Shown here one piece after another: positions 8,549 through 17,501 of a stretch of 64,000 nucleotides of DNA (the first letter of the stretch is position 1; each line of letters opens with the position of its first letter). The notes beneath the pieces are model-generated. The model worked only from the letters and a program-made list of their open reading frames with translations, did no database searches and was not told where the DNA came from. Both the position numbers and the translations under genes were made by a program. The stretch is from an uncultured Treponema sp. GTDB taxonomy: Bacteria > Spirochaetota > Spirochaetia > Treponematales > Treponemataceae. The stretch is taken from positions 9,368 through 73,367 of the forward strand of contig CAJPOL010000001.1 in NCBI GenBank assembly GCA_905372265.1. Reading direction: 5' to 3'.

Positions 8549-9772
8549 ATGAATCTGAGTAAAAATACCATACTGGTAAAATTTGAACTAAGAAAGCTGC
8601 TCCATATCGTCAGCATTGTCGCTATTACATTACTGTTCTTTCTTGTTTTGAAAAGCGCTCAGAAGCCCTACCTCAGCCGCAGCTTCTATTTTGTCAATGC
8701 CAAAGGAAAACCCGATAGCTATCCCGGAGGGCTCAAAGATTCCATTGCACGGGAAACAAAGGTGCAGGATACATATCGAGGACCGATAACGGTAGAAAGG
8801 CTCAAAGATGCGCTGGCGGCTTATAAGGAGCTTTCCGAGAACTTTGGAATAGATGGCGAACGTACATGGGGTGATGAGTACCGTTCTGCTGCTGATGTTA
8901 TGAAGCAAGCGTTTTCCAAACCCGGGCAAAGAAATATCTATATTATGAACATGATAGATGCGGCAGACCTTGAACATACCTATACCGGCCGTATACAGCA
9001 GTTGATGGATAGTATGCAGTTTGCTAAAAACCGGATCCATAATTCCCCCAAAGTGGCCGAGCTTGCCCGGCGCGTAACCGTACCGTTTTATTACGGCGGC
9101 TTTGATATGGTATGGGACATATTGCGGAGGACACTTCCTGGCATTATTACATATTGTATGTTGTTAATTATTATGTGCTCATCGTTTGTATTTTTGAAAG
9201 AAACCGTATTATCTTCGTGCATTCAGCTGTCGTTTCCGGCGGTACTGGGCAGGAAAAACCATGCTTTGGTAAAAATCCAAGCCCTCTGTATTTTTACCAC
9301 CATTCTGTATTTTTTGAACGTCGGTACGTATTGCGCGATCTTATTTTTCCGCTACGGTGCAGGGGGCGGAAACAGTGCCATCCAAATATACTCGTTTTAT
9401 TCATTGTATACCGGGACAGTAATGCAAAATATACGTTTGTATTTCATCATATTCTATTTTGCGGCTCTCTTTGTTTCGCTGCTGACATTTTATATTTCAT
9501 TGTATGTAAAGAATATCATTACAACCGTTATCGTAACTTCGTTAGCGTTCTACAGCGGAAGCGCCATACCGGAAGGTTCGTTCTTGGAGCGGGCAGTATT
9601 TTTGTTTCCCGCGTCCGCGCTTAATTTAAGGTCTTTTATAGGTAGACCTATCGTATACACTCTATTCGGCAAGCCGGTGTTGTTTGTATACCTGTACATT
9701 CCCGCCTGCATCATCATGAGCATTATCCTTGCAATTTTAATTGTAAGAAAATTTGAAACGATGGAGCTATAA
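8549..9772 (+). CDS. Second ABC-2-type permease (RiPP cluster)
   Basis: 407 residues, 18 bases after the ATPase gene. It has the same plan as the permease at 4655-5980: N-terminal VKFELRKLL, a first helix at about 20-38, a long polar extracytoplasmic loop (about 40-200), then several membrane helices to the C-terminus. Sequence similarity between the two is low by eye, consistent with a heteromeric transporter. Function as efflux or immunity subunit is inferred from the neighbours. Confidence 0.75.
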   Translation: MNLSKNTILVKFELRKLLHIVSIVAITLLFFLVLKSAQKPYLSRSFYFVNAKGKPDSYPGGLKDSIARETKVQDTYRGPITVERLKDALAAYKELSENFGIDGERTWGDEYRSAADVMKQAFSKPGQRNIYIMNMIDAADLEHTYTGRIQQLMDSMQFAKNRIHNSPKVAELARRVTVPFYYGGFDMVWDILRRTLPGIITYCMLLIIMCSSFVFLKETVLSSCIQLSFPAVLGRKNHALVKIQALCIFTTILYFLNVGTYCAILFFRYGAGGGNSAIQIYSFYSLYTGTVMQNIRLYFIIFYFAALFVSLLTFYISLYVKNIITTVIVTSLAFYSGSAIPEGSFLERAVFLFPASALNLRSFIGRPIVYTLFGKPVLFVYLYIPACIIMSIILAILIVRKFETMEL

Positions 9773-9794
9773 TTTGCTTAGTATAGGAGAAGAT

Positions 9795-11054
9795 ATGAAA
9801 ACCAAGATGTTACTAATAGCCGTACTCGGAGCGCTGCTTGTTTCGTGTACAAAAGCTGAAGCCAAGCAGCCCCCTGAAACCATGCATGCTGCAAACGAAG
9901 CCGGTACGGCGGCTGCAAACAGCGCCGCTGCCCTTGCAGCTCAAGACGTAAAGGGGAGCGAGCTTGTTACGCTGCATGTCCCGCAAGAAGGAATCCGCTT
10001 CCCGATAGGGATAGATGACAGAGGTCACGGCTTGGATGCCGCTGCAGATCTTACTCCCATTTATGATGAGGCGGGCGCTGAAATCATTACCGAAGGCTTT
10101 ATAGACTATCCCTATGCTATCGGTAAATATGAAGTTACCCACCGGCTTTGGAAAGAAGTGTACGATTGGGCTATGGTAGGAGAAGGCAAGGACAAAGGCT
10201 ATTCGTTTGCCCAAGGGGAACAGGGCTATCCGGGCTCACCCGATTTTCTTAGGAAGAGTAGGGGGCAGTCTGATAGTATGGTGTGGGATTGCGGAGTGCA
10301 AGAGCCGAACGGCCGTCATCCGGTTACCAAAGTAAGCTGGTACGATTGTATTGTGTGGTGCAATGCGTACTCTGAAATGACGGGGGCTGTCCCTGCGTAT
10401 TATAAAAAAGACATTGCAGGTGAATCGGGAAATATAACAGCGGAAAACCGAAAAAACTACAGCCGCTGGGTAGTGCGGGATGTGTCCGATACCGCAGCCT
10501 GCGATACCCTCCTAACCTTGAGCGCACAAGCGCTATCCATAAGCGGTAAAACCAACGGGTTTAGGCTCCCCACCTACCTTGAATGGCAGCTTGCCGCCAA
10601 ATTAACCGATAAAGAATATTTTATCGTAAAAAAAGATGGTGTGCCGCTTACCGGCACAGTAAACGGGAAGCAATGGTTTTTTACCAAAGGCACTGCGGTA
10701 TCGGGGGGAAAATACAATGTTGGAAAAATGGGCGTGGCAGTAGCGATCATGCGGGATGCCAATCAATATGCCCATATACCTTCATATGCGATATCAGTAT
10801 CGCCCTCACCGTATTCAACCTTTGCCGTAGGGTCATTGCAGCCTAACGCGCTCGGCATCTACGATATGTCGGGGAATGTTGCCGAATGGTGTGCGGATTA
10901 TGTGCCCAAAACCAAAAGGCTCCCTGCAAGCCGTGTGGTGATGGGGAGCAGCTGTCATAGTGTGTTGAGCTGCGCTCAGCACGGTGATCGCCCCAGCCGA
11001 AGGCCGGATAATGATCTTGGTTTATGCGGATTACGCATTTGCCGGACGGAGTGA
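9795..11054 (+). CDS. SUMF1/formylglycine-enzyme-like lipoprotein (RiPP cluster)
   Basis: 419 residues from the ATG at 9795, which has aggagaag in front; a longer frame from 9753 lacks a ribosome site and would bury the signal peptide. Lipobox LLVSC, predicted lipidated Cys18, so it sits on the outer side of a membrane. The sulfatase-modifying-factor fold is shown by YAIGKYEVTHRLWKEV, HPVTKVSWYDCIVWCNAYS, GFRLPTYLEWQLAAK and MSGNVAEWCADY. The C-terminal end has Cys387-His388-x4-Cys393 where true formylglycine-generating enzymes have a C-H-x3-C copper-binding pair, so spacing is one residue longer. SUMF1-domain proteins are common in treponemes and many are not oxidases. Here its place in the operon suggests it may act on, or bind, the exported cysteine-rich peptide. 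Confidence 0.85.
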   Translation: MKTKMLLIAVLGALLVSCTKAEAKQPPETMHAANEAGTAAANSAAALAAQDVKGSELVTLHVPQEGIRFPIGIDDRGHGLDAAADLTPIYDEAGAEIITEGFIDYPYAIGKYEVTHRLWKEVYDWAMVGEGKDKGYSFAQGEQGYPGSPDFLRKSRGQSDSMVWDCGVQEPNGRHPVTKVSWYDCIVWCNAYSEMTGAVPAYYKKDIAGESGNITAENRKNYSRWVVRDVSDTAACDTLLTLSAQALSISGKTNGFRLPTYLEWQLAAKLTDKEYFIVKKDGVPLTGTVNGKQWFFTKGTAVSGGKYNVGKMGVAVAIMRDANQYAHIPSYAISVSPSPYSTFAVGSLQPNALGIYDMSGNVAEWCADYVPKTKRLPASRVVMGSSCHSVLSCAQHGDRPSRRPDNDLGLCGLRICRTE

Positions 11055-12280
11055 AGATCGCAGTGTATACGGTAATGAACCATGGGCAGGTATACTTTTT
11101 GCTTTCGGATACGGCGGAACCTGCCTTGTATTTTATTGTACCGGTGCCGCTCTGCGCCGAGCCTCAGGGGAAAAACGGGCTTGCTCATGTCAGCGAACAC
11201 GTGATGCTTTCCCTCATTGAAGCCCGCCTTACCGAAGTGATGACCAGTTCGTTCGGGTTTTATGCGCATACCGGTTTTTCCGGCATTCAATTCCATTTCC
11301 GGCATTTAAAAACGGAAGAAAACATCAGGATTGTATACCGCGCTATTCAAGAATCCCTGTATCCTTCGGCAATACCCAGCGCTGTTTTGAAAAACGCAAA
11401 AGCACATGTGCTGAAGGAATGCAGGGAGCTCAAGCAGTTTTATGCGCAGGTACTAAAGCAAACCCGCTTTTTAACCGGCTGTAGGTCCATTACAATGCCG
11501 GTCGGCAAGGTAAAAGAGGTGCAAAGCATTACTGAACAGGATGTACTGCAATTTATCCGCGATCGGTACGGTGAGCATACCTTTATCATTGTCGGGAATC
11601 GTTTGGATAGCAGCATATCCGAAGACACCCGTACGGCTGAACTTGTGCGTCAAACCCGCTGCGTTTTTGAAAAGACACGGCGGAAAAGACACAAGCCGTT
11701 TTTACATACTGCCTTGCCGTCCTGTGCGGTACAAACGGTATCGCTGTGCATTCACGTGGATAACGATAGGGCTGCTGGAAACTATTTTGTTTTAACGGCA
11801 TTACACCTGTACATCATTGAATGCATGAACACCTTTTTTCAACGCAAAGGCATGCATGACGATGCCTGCGGCGATGCGCGTACAACTATGCAAAAGGTCG
11901 ATAGCGAAACGATGATTTCGTTTCTTACGTTTCAGGCGCAGGGTTTCCGCTTCGAATCGGTTGCAGGGGAACTGAAACGCTTTATCATACGGCAAACTCC
12001 ATGCGTACAAGACTTGGAAAATGTCAAACAGCTTCTTGCGGATTCGTTAACGGCAGGAGCCGGTCTACGGACTTTGGTGAGCAATATCATCATGCATATT
12101 GAACACGGGTTTCCGCTTATCATCAACCCGCAGCAGCGTAAAAGCGCAAAGGAAGAAATCAAAGCGATTCCGTTTGCTGTCTTTGCGGATTTTAAACGCA
12201 GCATGGTAACCAAAGAACACTTTCACATTATTATCAAAGATACGCCTGCATCACAGGGTAATATAAAGGAAAGAACATGA
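11024..12280 (+). CDS. M16-family zinc peptidase (putative RiPP protease)
   Basis: 418 residues. N-terminal THLPDGVKIAVY is the usual opening strand of M16 (pitrilysin) peptidases. The inverted zinc motif HxxEH is intact as His55-Val-Ser-Glu58-His59. Glu135, 75 residues after His59, is in the right place for the third zinc ligand. It is a single 45-kDa unit; M16 enzymes of this size usually work as two-subunit chambers, but no second M16 gene is present. It overlaps the SUMF1 gene by 31 bases and the exporter gene by 4, so it is translationally coupled. In subtilosin-type operons M16 proteins (AlbE/AlbF) process the modified peptide; the same role is inferred here. No signal peptide is seen, so it would act in the cytoplasm. 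Confidence 0.8.
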   Translation: MRITHLPDGVKIAVYTVMNHGQVYFLLSDTAEPALYFIVPVPLCAEPQGKNGLAHVSEHVMLSLIEARLTEVMTSSFGFYAHTGFSGIQFHFRHLKTEENIRIVYRAIQESLYPSAIPSAVLKNAKAHVLKECRELKQFYAQVLKQTRFLTGCRSITMPVGKVKEVQSITEQDVLQFIRDRYGEHTFIIVGNRLDSSISEDTRTAELVRQTRCVFEKTRRKRHKPFLHTALPSCAVQTVSLCIHVDNDRAAGNYFVLTALHLYIIECMNTFFQRKGMHDDACGDARTTMQKVDSETMISFLTFQAQGFRFESVAGELKRFIIRQTPCVQDLENVKQLLADSLTAGAGLRTLVSNIIMHIEHGFPLIINPQQRKSAKEEIKAIPFAVFADFKRSMVTKEHFHIIIKDTPASQGNIKERT

Positions 12281-14091
12281 AGATAGTGCGTTCTGCAAAA
12301 ACAATACGGCAAACGATTGCTTTGCTCTTTTATGCGTCAAAGCCGTATTTTTTACTGACCATTTGTTTTAACGTCTTTTCAGGCTGTTTTATTCCGGTCA
12401 ATGTACTGATATGGAAGTATATAGTGGATGCAACAACTGACTTATTGCGCCTGAAAGACGCATCGTATATGCCGGTGGTATATTTTTTGCTGCTGCATTT
12501 CGGAATCAGTTTTTTAATCCGCAGCATCTCCACCCTTTCAGTCTATTTTCAGAATCTCTATGCAAGTAAAATAAACATGTATATTACCAATAAAATATTG
12601 TACAAGATGTCCGAACTCACCGTTGAACAATTCGACAATCCTTCCGTGTATGACAATATCCAAAAATCAAACGGGGAATCGCTGCAGCGGAGTACTTCGA
12701 TATTGCGTACGTTGGTCGAGATTCTCAAGAACGGCGCTTCCGTTGTGGGGACGGCGGGACTGCTTTTTCATTTACATGCCGGTTTAACTACTGCGGCTAT
12801 ATGTACGTGTATTCCGCTTTTTTTCATTAATATTGCTGTTTCAAATAAACTCTATGCGCTGTATGAAAAGCGGAGCGAAAAAATACGCTTTATCAATTAT
12901 TTAAAAAGTATAAGCATGGATAATACCACCATCAAAGAAATGAAAATCAATAATGTGTTTTGCTATTTCATAAAAAAGATTTCCGATATTTACTGCGAAA
13001 ACTTCAATGAAGATAAAGCGGTGCGAAAAAAAATATTTTTACAGCGAAATATCTATCAATTTTTTGATGAACTGATTTTTTACGGCATAAAACTGTGGAT
13101 TATTCTGTTGGGAATTAAAAGCGCTGCGACAATCGGCTCCGTACTTATGTTTATGCAATCCGTCGATATTTTGAAAAATGCAATAAACAATACCCTGTCG
13201 ATGGGCTCTCAAGGTTATGAAGACAGCTTGTATATGGAAAACCTTTTTAACCTGCTTGAGCTTACGGGCGACCGGGGCGAAGCGCCGTTTAACCGGCATT
13301 TTCATACGATAGAATGCCGTAATGTTTGGTTTACCTATCCGTTTTCCGACAAACCGGTTATAAAAGATTTTTCTTTTTGCTTTTCTGCCGATAAGACATA
13401 CGGCTTTGTCGGTTTAAACGGTTCCGGTAAAACTACTTTGATAAAGCTGCTGCTTGGTTTTTACACTTCGTACCAAGGTTCAATTTTAATCGACGGCATT
13501 GAACTAAGAGATATCGATATAAAACAGTATCATACTCATATCAGCGCCGTGTTTCAGGATTTTGTAAGATACCCCTTTACGGTTACTGAAAACATCGGCT
13601 TAGGGGATGAAGCGTTGTTTTTAACTCAAGACGGCGTTAAGACCATCACTGAAAATGAAGCAGTGTATCAAGCGGCGCATTTTTCAAAGGCGGACGAATT
13701 TATACGGAAACTGCCTAATCAGTATGCAAGTATTTTAGGAAAAGAATGGCAGAACGGTACGCAAATTTCCATCGGCCAATGGCAAAAAATTGCGGTAGCA
13801 AGAGCCGCCGTAAAAAAATCACGCATCTTTATTTTTGACGAGCCGACCGCCTCTATCGACCCTATTTCAGAATACGAGTTTTTCAAAAACGTGCGCAGCC
13901 TTGCACAGAATAGCCTGTGCATTTTGGTAACGCACCGCTTTGCCAATATAAAAGCCGCTGATGAAATTTTGGTGCTGTCCGATGGCGCACTCATTCAGTC
14001 GGGTACCCATCAGGAACTATTTGATTCGGAAGGGCTTTATCGGGAACTGTACACAATGCAGGCGGAAAGTTATCTTGAAGATAAAACCTAA
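12277..14091 (+). CDS. ABC exporter, fused membrane and ATPase domains (RiPP cluster)
   Basis: 604 residues. Residues about 20-320 form a six-helix exporter membrane domain, and about 335-600 an ATPase domain. Walker A is GLNGSGKTT, Walker B IFIFDEPTAS, and the switch histidine lies in LVTHR. The signature is ISIGQWQKIAVARA, a departure from LSGGQ in its first glycine. No N-terminal C39 peptidase domain is present, which fits a separate protease (the M16 enzyme just upstream, 4-base overlap). It is the last gene of the operon, 13 bases from the convergent transporter gene. Probably exports the mature peptide. Confidence 0.88.
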   Translation: MKIVRSAKTIRQTIALLFYASKPYFLLTICFNVFSGCFIPVNVLIWKYIVDATTDLLRLKDASYMPVVYFLLLHFGISFLIRSISTLSVYFQNLYASKINMYITNKILYKMSELTVEQFDNPSVYDNIQKSNGESLQRSTSILRTLVEILKNGASVVGTAGLLFHLHAGLTTAAICTCIPLFFINIAVSNKLYALYEKRSEKIRFINYLKSISMDNTTIKEMKINNVFCYFIKKISDIYCENFNEDKAVRKKIFLQRNIYQFFDELIFYGIKLWIILLGIKSAATIGSVLMFMQSVDILKNAINNTLSMGSQGYEDSLYMENLFNLLELTGDRGEAPFNRHFHTIECRNVWFTYPFSDKPVIKDFSFCFSADKTYGFVGLNGSGKTTLIKLLLGFYTSYQGSILIDGIELRDIDIKQYHTHISAVFQDFVRYPFTVTENIGLGDEALFLTQDGVKTITENEAVYQAAHFSKADEFIRKLPNQYASILGKEWQNGTQISIGQWQKIAVARAAVKKSRIFIFDEPTASIDPISEYEFFKNVRSLAQNSLCILVTHRFANIKAADEILVLSDGALIQSGTHQELFDSEGLYRELYTMQAESYLEDKT

Positions 14092-14104
14092 AGCAGGGTA
14101 CACT

Positions 14105-15658
14105 TTATGCATCAAAACAGTTCTTTTTCGAATCTTTGAAAAATCCGATAACGATAAACAGCATGATAATGCCGAGCGGAAAGGCCGCAATGATGGAAAG
14201 GCTTTGCAGTTGGCTTAAATTGCTGCCGCTAATGATGAGTGCTGCGGGCAGCAGGATAAAAATCAGCGACCAGAATGCCCGCAGTAGTTTTTTCGGCTCA
14301 CCACCGCTCAGGATCCGCTGAGAGTATGATGCGATAACAAGCGTAATCGCGTCGAATGTACTGGCGTAGAGCGCAATCATCGCAAAAATGAGCAGTACGA
14401 GAGCCCCCTGCGCAAAAGGGAGCGTGTTCAAAATACCGGTTATCACCGCTGCAGGCGGACAGCCCTCTTGCAGCTGCTGAGCAGCCGAAAAAAGGCCGTG
14501 CGTTTCCAAATACAGCCCGTAATTTCCCAGTACCGTAAAGGAACAATACGTACCGGCCGTCCCGCATAATAAACCGCCGAGTATCACATTCTTTACAGTT
14601 CGGCCTTCCGAGATACTCCCGATAAAAAACGGCGTTGCGACAGACCATGCAATCCAATATGCCCAATAGAAAATCGTCCAATTCTGCGGGAAACCGGCTC
14701 CGTTTGTTCCCGAAAGCCTCAGCGGGTCCATCCATGTTGAAAGGGAGATGAACCGGTTCAGCATGATGCCGATGCCGGTAATACCTGTTTCGATAATATA
14801 CAGCTTCGGCCCGAATATAAATACAAAAAGAACAAAACCGGAAAAGCAGACAACCGCTGCCTTTGCCAGCAGTGAAATACCTTTAATCCCGACTAATACC
14901 GCCGACGTATACACCGCCGCAATAGTGCACAGCAGGATAAGCGTCAGCTCTTTGGATTCCGGAATGCTCAGTACCGAGGAGACCGCCATCGAAAGGAGCG
15001 GCGTTGCAAGCGAAAAAGTTGTAGCGGTTCCCGCCAGTAACCCGATAATCGAAAATATATCAATAACCGCTCCAAGCACACCGTCAATGCGCTCGGCAAA
15101 AAGAGGCCGGCAGGCCTCCGATAGCTTTTGCTTTTTTTGCTTTTTTACATGCAGCATATATCCGAATGCAACCGCCGGTACAATGTAAAAGCTCCACGGC
15201 GTAATCCCCCAATGAAACAGCGGATAGGCTGCCGCCCAATCCTGCCGTTCAACCGCCGTTAGGTTTGTTTGTCCGAATGGAGAAGCCGAATAGTAATAAC
15301 CCCACTCAATGAGCGACCAATAGAGAATGTCGGCAGCCATCGTTGAGGTAAAAATCATAGCCCCCCATGTAAACGTATTGTAACGCGGTTTTTCAATGGA
15401 ACCTAACCGTATCGTCCCATATTTCGAGAATGCGCCGTAAAAAGCAATACATACAAAGCCGAGCCCGAGCAGGATATAAAAAAAACCGAGCTTATTGACA
15501 AAAATATTCCATAGCAAATCGATAGTTCGATTTGATTGCTGAGGAAATAAGAGCAGTACAGCTGTAATACAGCCGATCATAACCAGCGGGATAACGGTAA
15601 CCGGCCAATCGATTCCTCCCGTATTTGAGCGGATAGTCTTATTTTTGGGGTTCATCAT
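14105..15658 (-). CDS. BCCT-family transporter, probably choline uptake
   Basis: 517 residues with about twelve membrane helices. The BCCT (betaine/carnitine/choline transporter) signature is clear around the tryptophan-rich helix WTIFYWAYWIAWS followed by TPFFIGSISEGRT. The gene overlaps the end of the LicC-LicA fusion by 20 bases in the same direction, so the two form one unit: import of choline, then its phosphorylation and CMP activation. Substrate is inferred from that neighbour. Its 3' end faces the RiPP operon. Confidence 0.88.
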   Translation of the reverse strand: MMNPKNKTIRSNTGGIDWPVTVIPLVMIGCITAVLLLFPQQSNRTIDLLWNIFVNKLGFFYILLGLGFVCIAFYGAFSKYGTIRLGSIEKPRYNTFTWGAMIFTSTMAADILYWSLIEWGYYYSASPFGQTNLTAVERQDWAAAYPLFHWGITPWSFYIVPAVAFGYMLHVKKQKKQKLSEACRPLFAERIDGVLGAVIDIFSIIGLLAGTATTFSLATPLLSMAVSSVLSIPESKELTLILLCTIAAVYTSAVLVGIKGISLLAKAAVVCFSGFVLFVFIFGPKLYIIETGITGIGIMLNRFISLSTWMDPLRLSGTNGAGFPQNWTIFYWAYWIAWSVATPFFIGSISEGRTVKNVILGGLLCGTAGTYCSFTVLGNYGLYLETHGLFSAAQQLQEGCPPAAVITGILNTLPFAQGALVLLIFAMIALYASTFDAITLVIASYSQRILSGGEPKKLLRAFWSLIFILLPAALIISGSNLSQLQSLSIIAAFPLGIIMLFIVIGFFKDSKKNCFDA

Positions 15659-17441
15659 GTACGTTTCCTGTCAGCTGGAGCACTCGCTTATGGTAGTCCT
15701 TTGCATAACGGTACATTTTCAGCCCGTATTCACCGAAATGCGCTCCGAGCGCTTGTTTATAACACGTCCATAACGCCCATAAAAAACCCGAAAGCGCTAC
15801 ATAGATATAGATGCGCAGCTTCTCATCGTATTCAGGCGCCCGTTGAAAATAGCGGCGCATAAGATCATCAAGCTGTGCTTCGGAGAAGTATGAATAGATG
15901 GCAAACATAGCAATATCGACAAGCGGATCGCACATCGCGGCATACTCCCAGTCAATAAGCCGTATCTGACTATTACTTACGATAAAATTATCGCAGATTA
16001 AATCGATATGGGTAAGAGCCTGCGGTTGTTTAAGACCGTCGAGCATGTCCAAAAGCGTCTCTATTTTTTCCCGTACTTCCGCATAGTCATAAAAAAGAAT
16101 ACCGTGTTTTGACTGCGCATGGCGTTCATAGAAAAGAATACGTTCCCGAAAATCAAAATGATGCGGAACGGTAATGCCGGAGTTATGCAGTTTACGGGCT
16201 ATCCACATACAGGCATCCAAGTCATCGGGATTATCAGGCCGCGCAACGCGGGTGCCTTCTTCAAAACGGGTAATCTTGACGCCGGTCTCTTGGTCAAAAT
16301 AGATGATTTTATCGGAAATATTGAGCGGCTCGATCGCTTTATACACGGCGTATTCCTGTTCGCGGTTAATGAGTATATCGGTACCCTCTCCGGGAATACG
16401 GAAGATGTATTTATTGTTATTGATTTCAAAAACGAATGATTTATTGGTCATGCCGAGTCTGAGCGGGCGGAGGTTTTTTACCCGCATTTCAGGCTGGCCG
16501 AAAACGCGGGAGATAAGCTCCATCCACTTATTTTGAGTCGAGATCATGTATGAGGTATCAAACCGGCGCAGCTCTTCAAGCGATTCAAATTCATAGACCT
16601 GATTAGCCGGTTGTTTATTGGCAAACATCGGCAGCTTGTCTAAATGGCGGCTGAATACATCTTCCCAATACCAATCGCCGGTGTCATCGCGTCTGTATGC
16701 CTCTTCGATCATCGGTTTTATCGCCGCTGAAAAGGAACGTGAAAAATACGCCGGCCCATACATGACCCATGCGTTTTTTCCGCCGGGCTTTACTTTTGTA
16801 ATCCGGTCATGGAGTCCAAGCTGCAACGTCCACTCATCGGTTTTTTCGTTGATTTTTATGGAAGAGTACCATGAATCATATTCGTGAGAATGATACATAT
16901 TTTTGCGCAGCCAGTTATCGCTTGAAAGAATATAGGTATTTTTCAATGCATCGCGGACATGATAAAGGGTAGAAAGATTGTTTTTTGTTGCAAAATCAGG
17001 GTTATATACAAGCGTTACGTTGTATTTATCTATCAGATATTCGAACGTGTCTTTAAGATAACCGACAACAACAGCAATATCGGTAATACCCGCTTCCAGC
17101 AGCTGTTTTATCTGCCGCTCGATCATCCGTTCGCCGAATACCTCCAGAAGGCCTTTCGGCGTTGCATAGGTGAGCGGAACAAAGCGGGAACCGAATCCTG
17201 CCGCCATAATAATGGCATTATCAACCTTGCAGTTGTCGTATTCACTCTGCGCCTTAATCGTTAAAACCCGCTTGCCGATTGCAGGCAAGCCGTTCGTTTT
17301 TAAAAAGCCGTCCTGTTCCATAGAAAAAAGGATCTTATTTACATAGGCAAGCGATATTTTCAGCCGCCCGGCAATTTCCCGTTGCGTAATTTCCGGTCTC
17401 TTTTTCATCAATTCAATGACATGAAAGTATCGTCTTTTCAT
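15639..17441 (-). CDS. licCA: HTH - phosphocholine cytidylyltransferase - choline kinase fusion
   Basis: 600 residues from the ATG at 17441. A TTG start at 17477 is also open, but that TTG is the first triplet of a perfect -35 box, so it is unlikely to be translated. Residues 1-60 are a winged helix-turn-helix (ITQREIAGRLKISLAYVNKI). Next a nucleotidyltransferase domain of LicC type (AAGFGSRFVPLT, PKGLLEV). The C-terminal half is a LicA-type choline kinase with the catalytic HIDLICDNF and metal-binding LIDWEYA motifs. The bifunctional enzyme makes CDP-choline for phosphatidylcholine or surface phosphocholine. A LicCA fusion with this role is known in Treponema denticola. Co-transcribed with the transporter downstream. 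Confidence 0.93.
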   Translation of the reverse strand: MKRRYFHVIELMKKRPEITQREIAGRLKISLAYVNKILFSMEQDGFLKTNGLPAIGKRVLTIKAQSEYDNCKVDNAIIMAAGFGSRFVPLTYATPKGLLEVFGERMIERQIKQLLEAGITDIAVVVGYLKDTFEYLIDKYNVTLVYNPDFATKNNLSTLYHVRDALKNTYILSSDNWLRKNMYHSHEYDSWYSSIKINEKTDEWTLQLGLHDRITKVKPGGKNAWVMYGPAYFSRSFSAAIKPMIEEAYRRDDTGDWYWEDVFSRHLDKLPMFANKQPANQVYEFESLEELRRFDTSYMISTQNKWMELISRVFGQPEMRVKNLRPLRLGMTNKSFVFEINNNKYIFRIPGEGTDILINREQEYAVYKAIEPLNISDKIIYFDQETGVKITRFEEGTRVARPDNPDDLDACMWIARKLHNSGITVPHHFDFRERILFYERHAQSKHGILFYDYAEVREKIETLLDMLDGLKQPQALTHIDLICDNFIVSNSQIRLIDWEYAAMCDPLVDIAMFAIYSYFSEAQLDDLMRRYFQRAPEYDEKLRIYIYVALSGFLWALWTCYKQALGAHFGEYGLKMYRYAKDYHKRVLQLTGNVHDEPQK

Positions 17442-17448
17442 ATCATTG

Positions 17449-17501
17449 AGTATAGTTGCATGCTTGTTCACTGTCAATCATGTTTTGACGTTTTAGTGAA
17501 C
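17449..17501 (-). promoter_or_regulatory. licCA promoter with operator-like inverted repeats
   Basis: On the minus strand TTGACA (17477-17472), a 17-base spacer and TATACT (17454-17449) form a near-consensus promoter only 7 bases before the ATG at 17441, so the transcript would be leaderless. The -35 box lies within two inverted repeats: gttcact (17466-17472) with agtgaac (17495-17501), and gtcaa with ttgac between them. These are likely operator half-sites, possibly for the HTH domain at the start of LicCA itself. Confidence 0.75.

Noticed and set aside
17475..17477. TTG as start codon of licCA
   Set aside because: It is the first triplet of a perfect TTGACA -35 box; the ATG at 17441 is 7 bases after the -10 box and begins the HTH domain.
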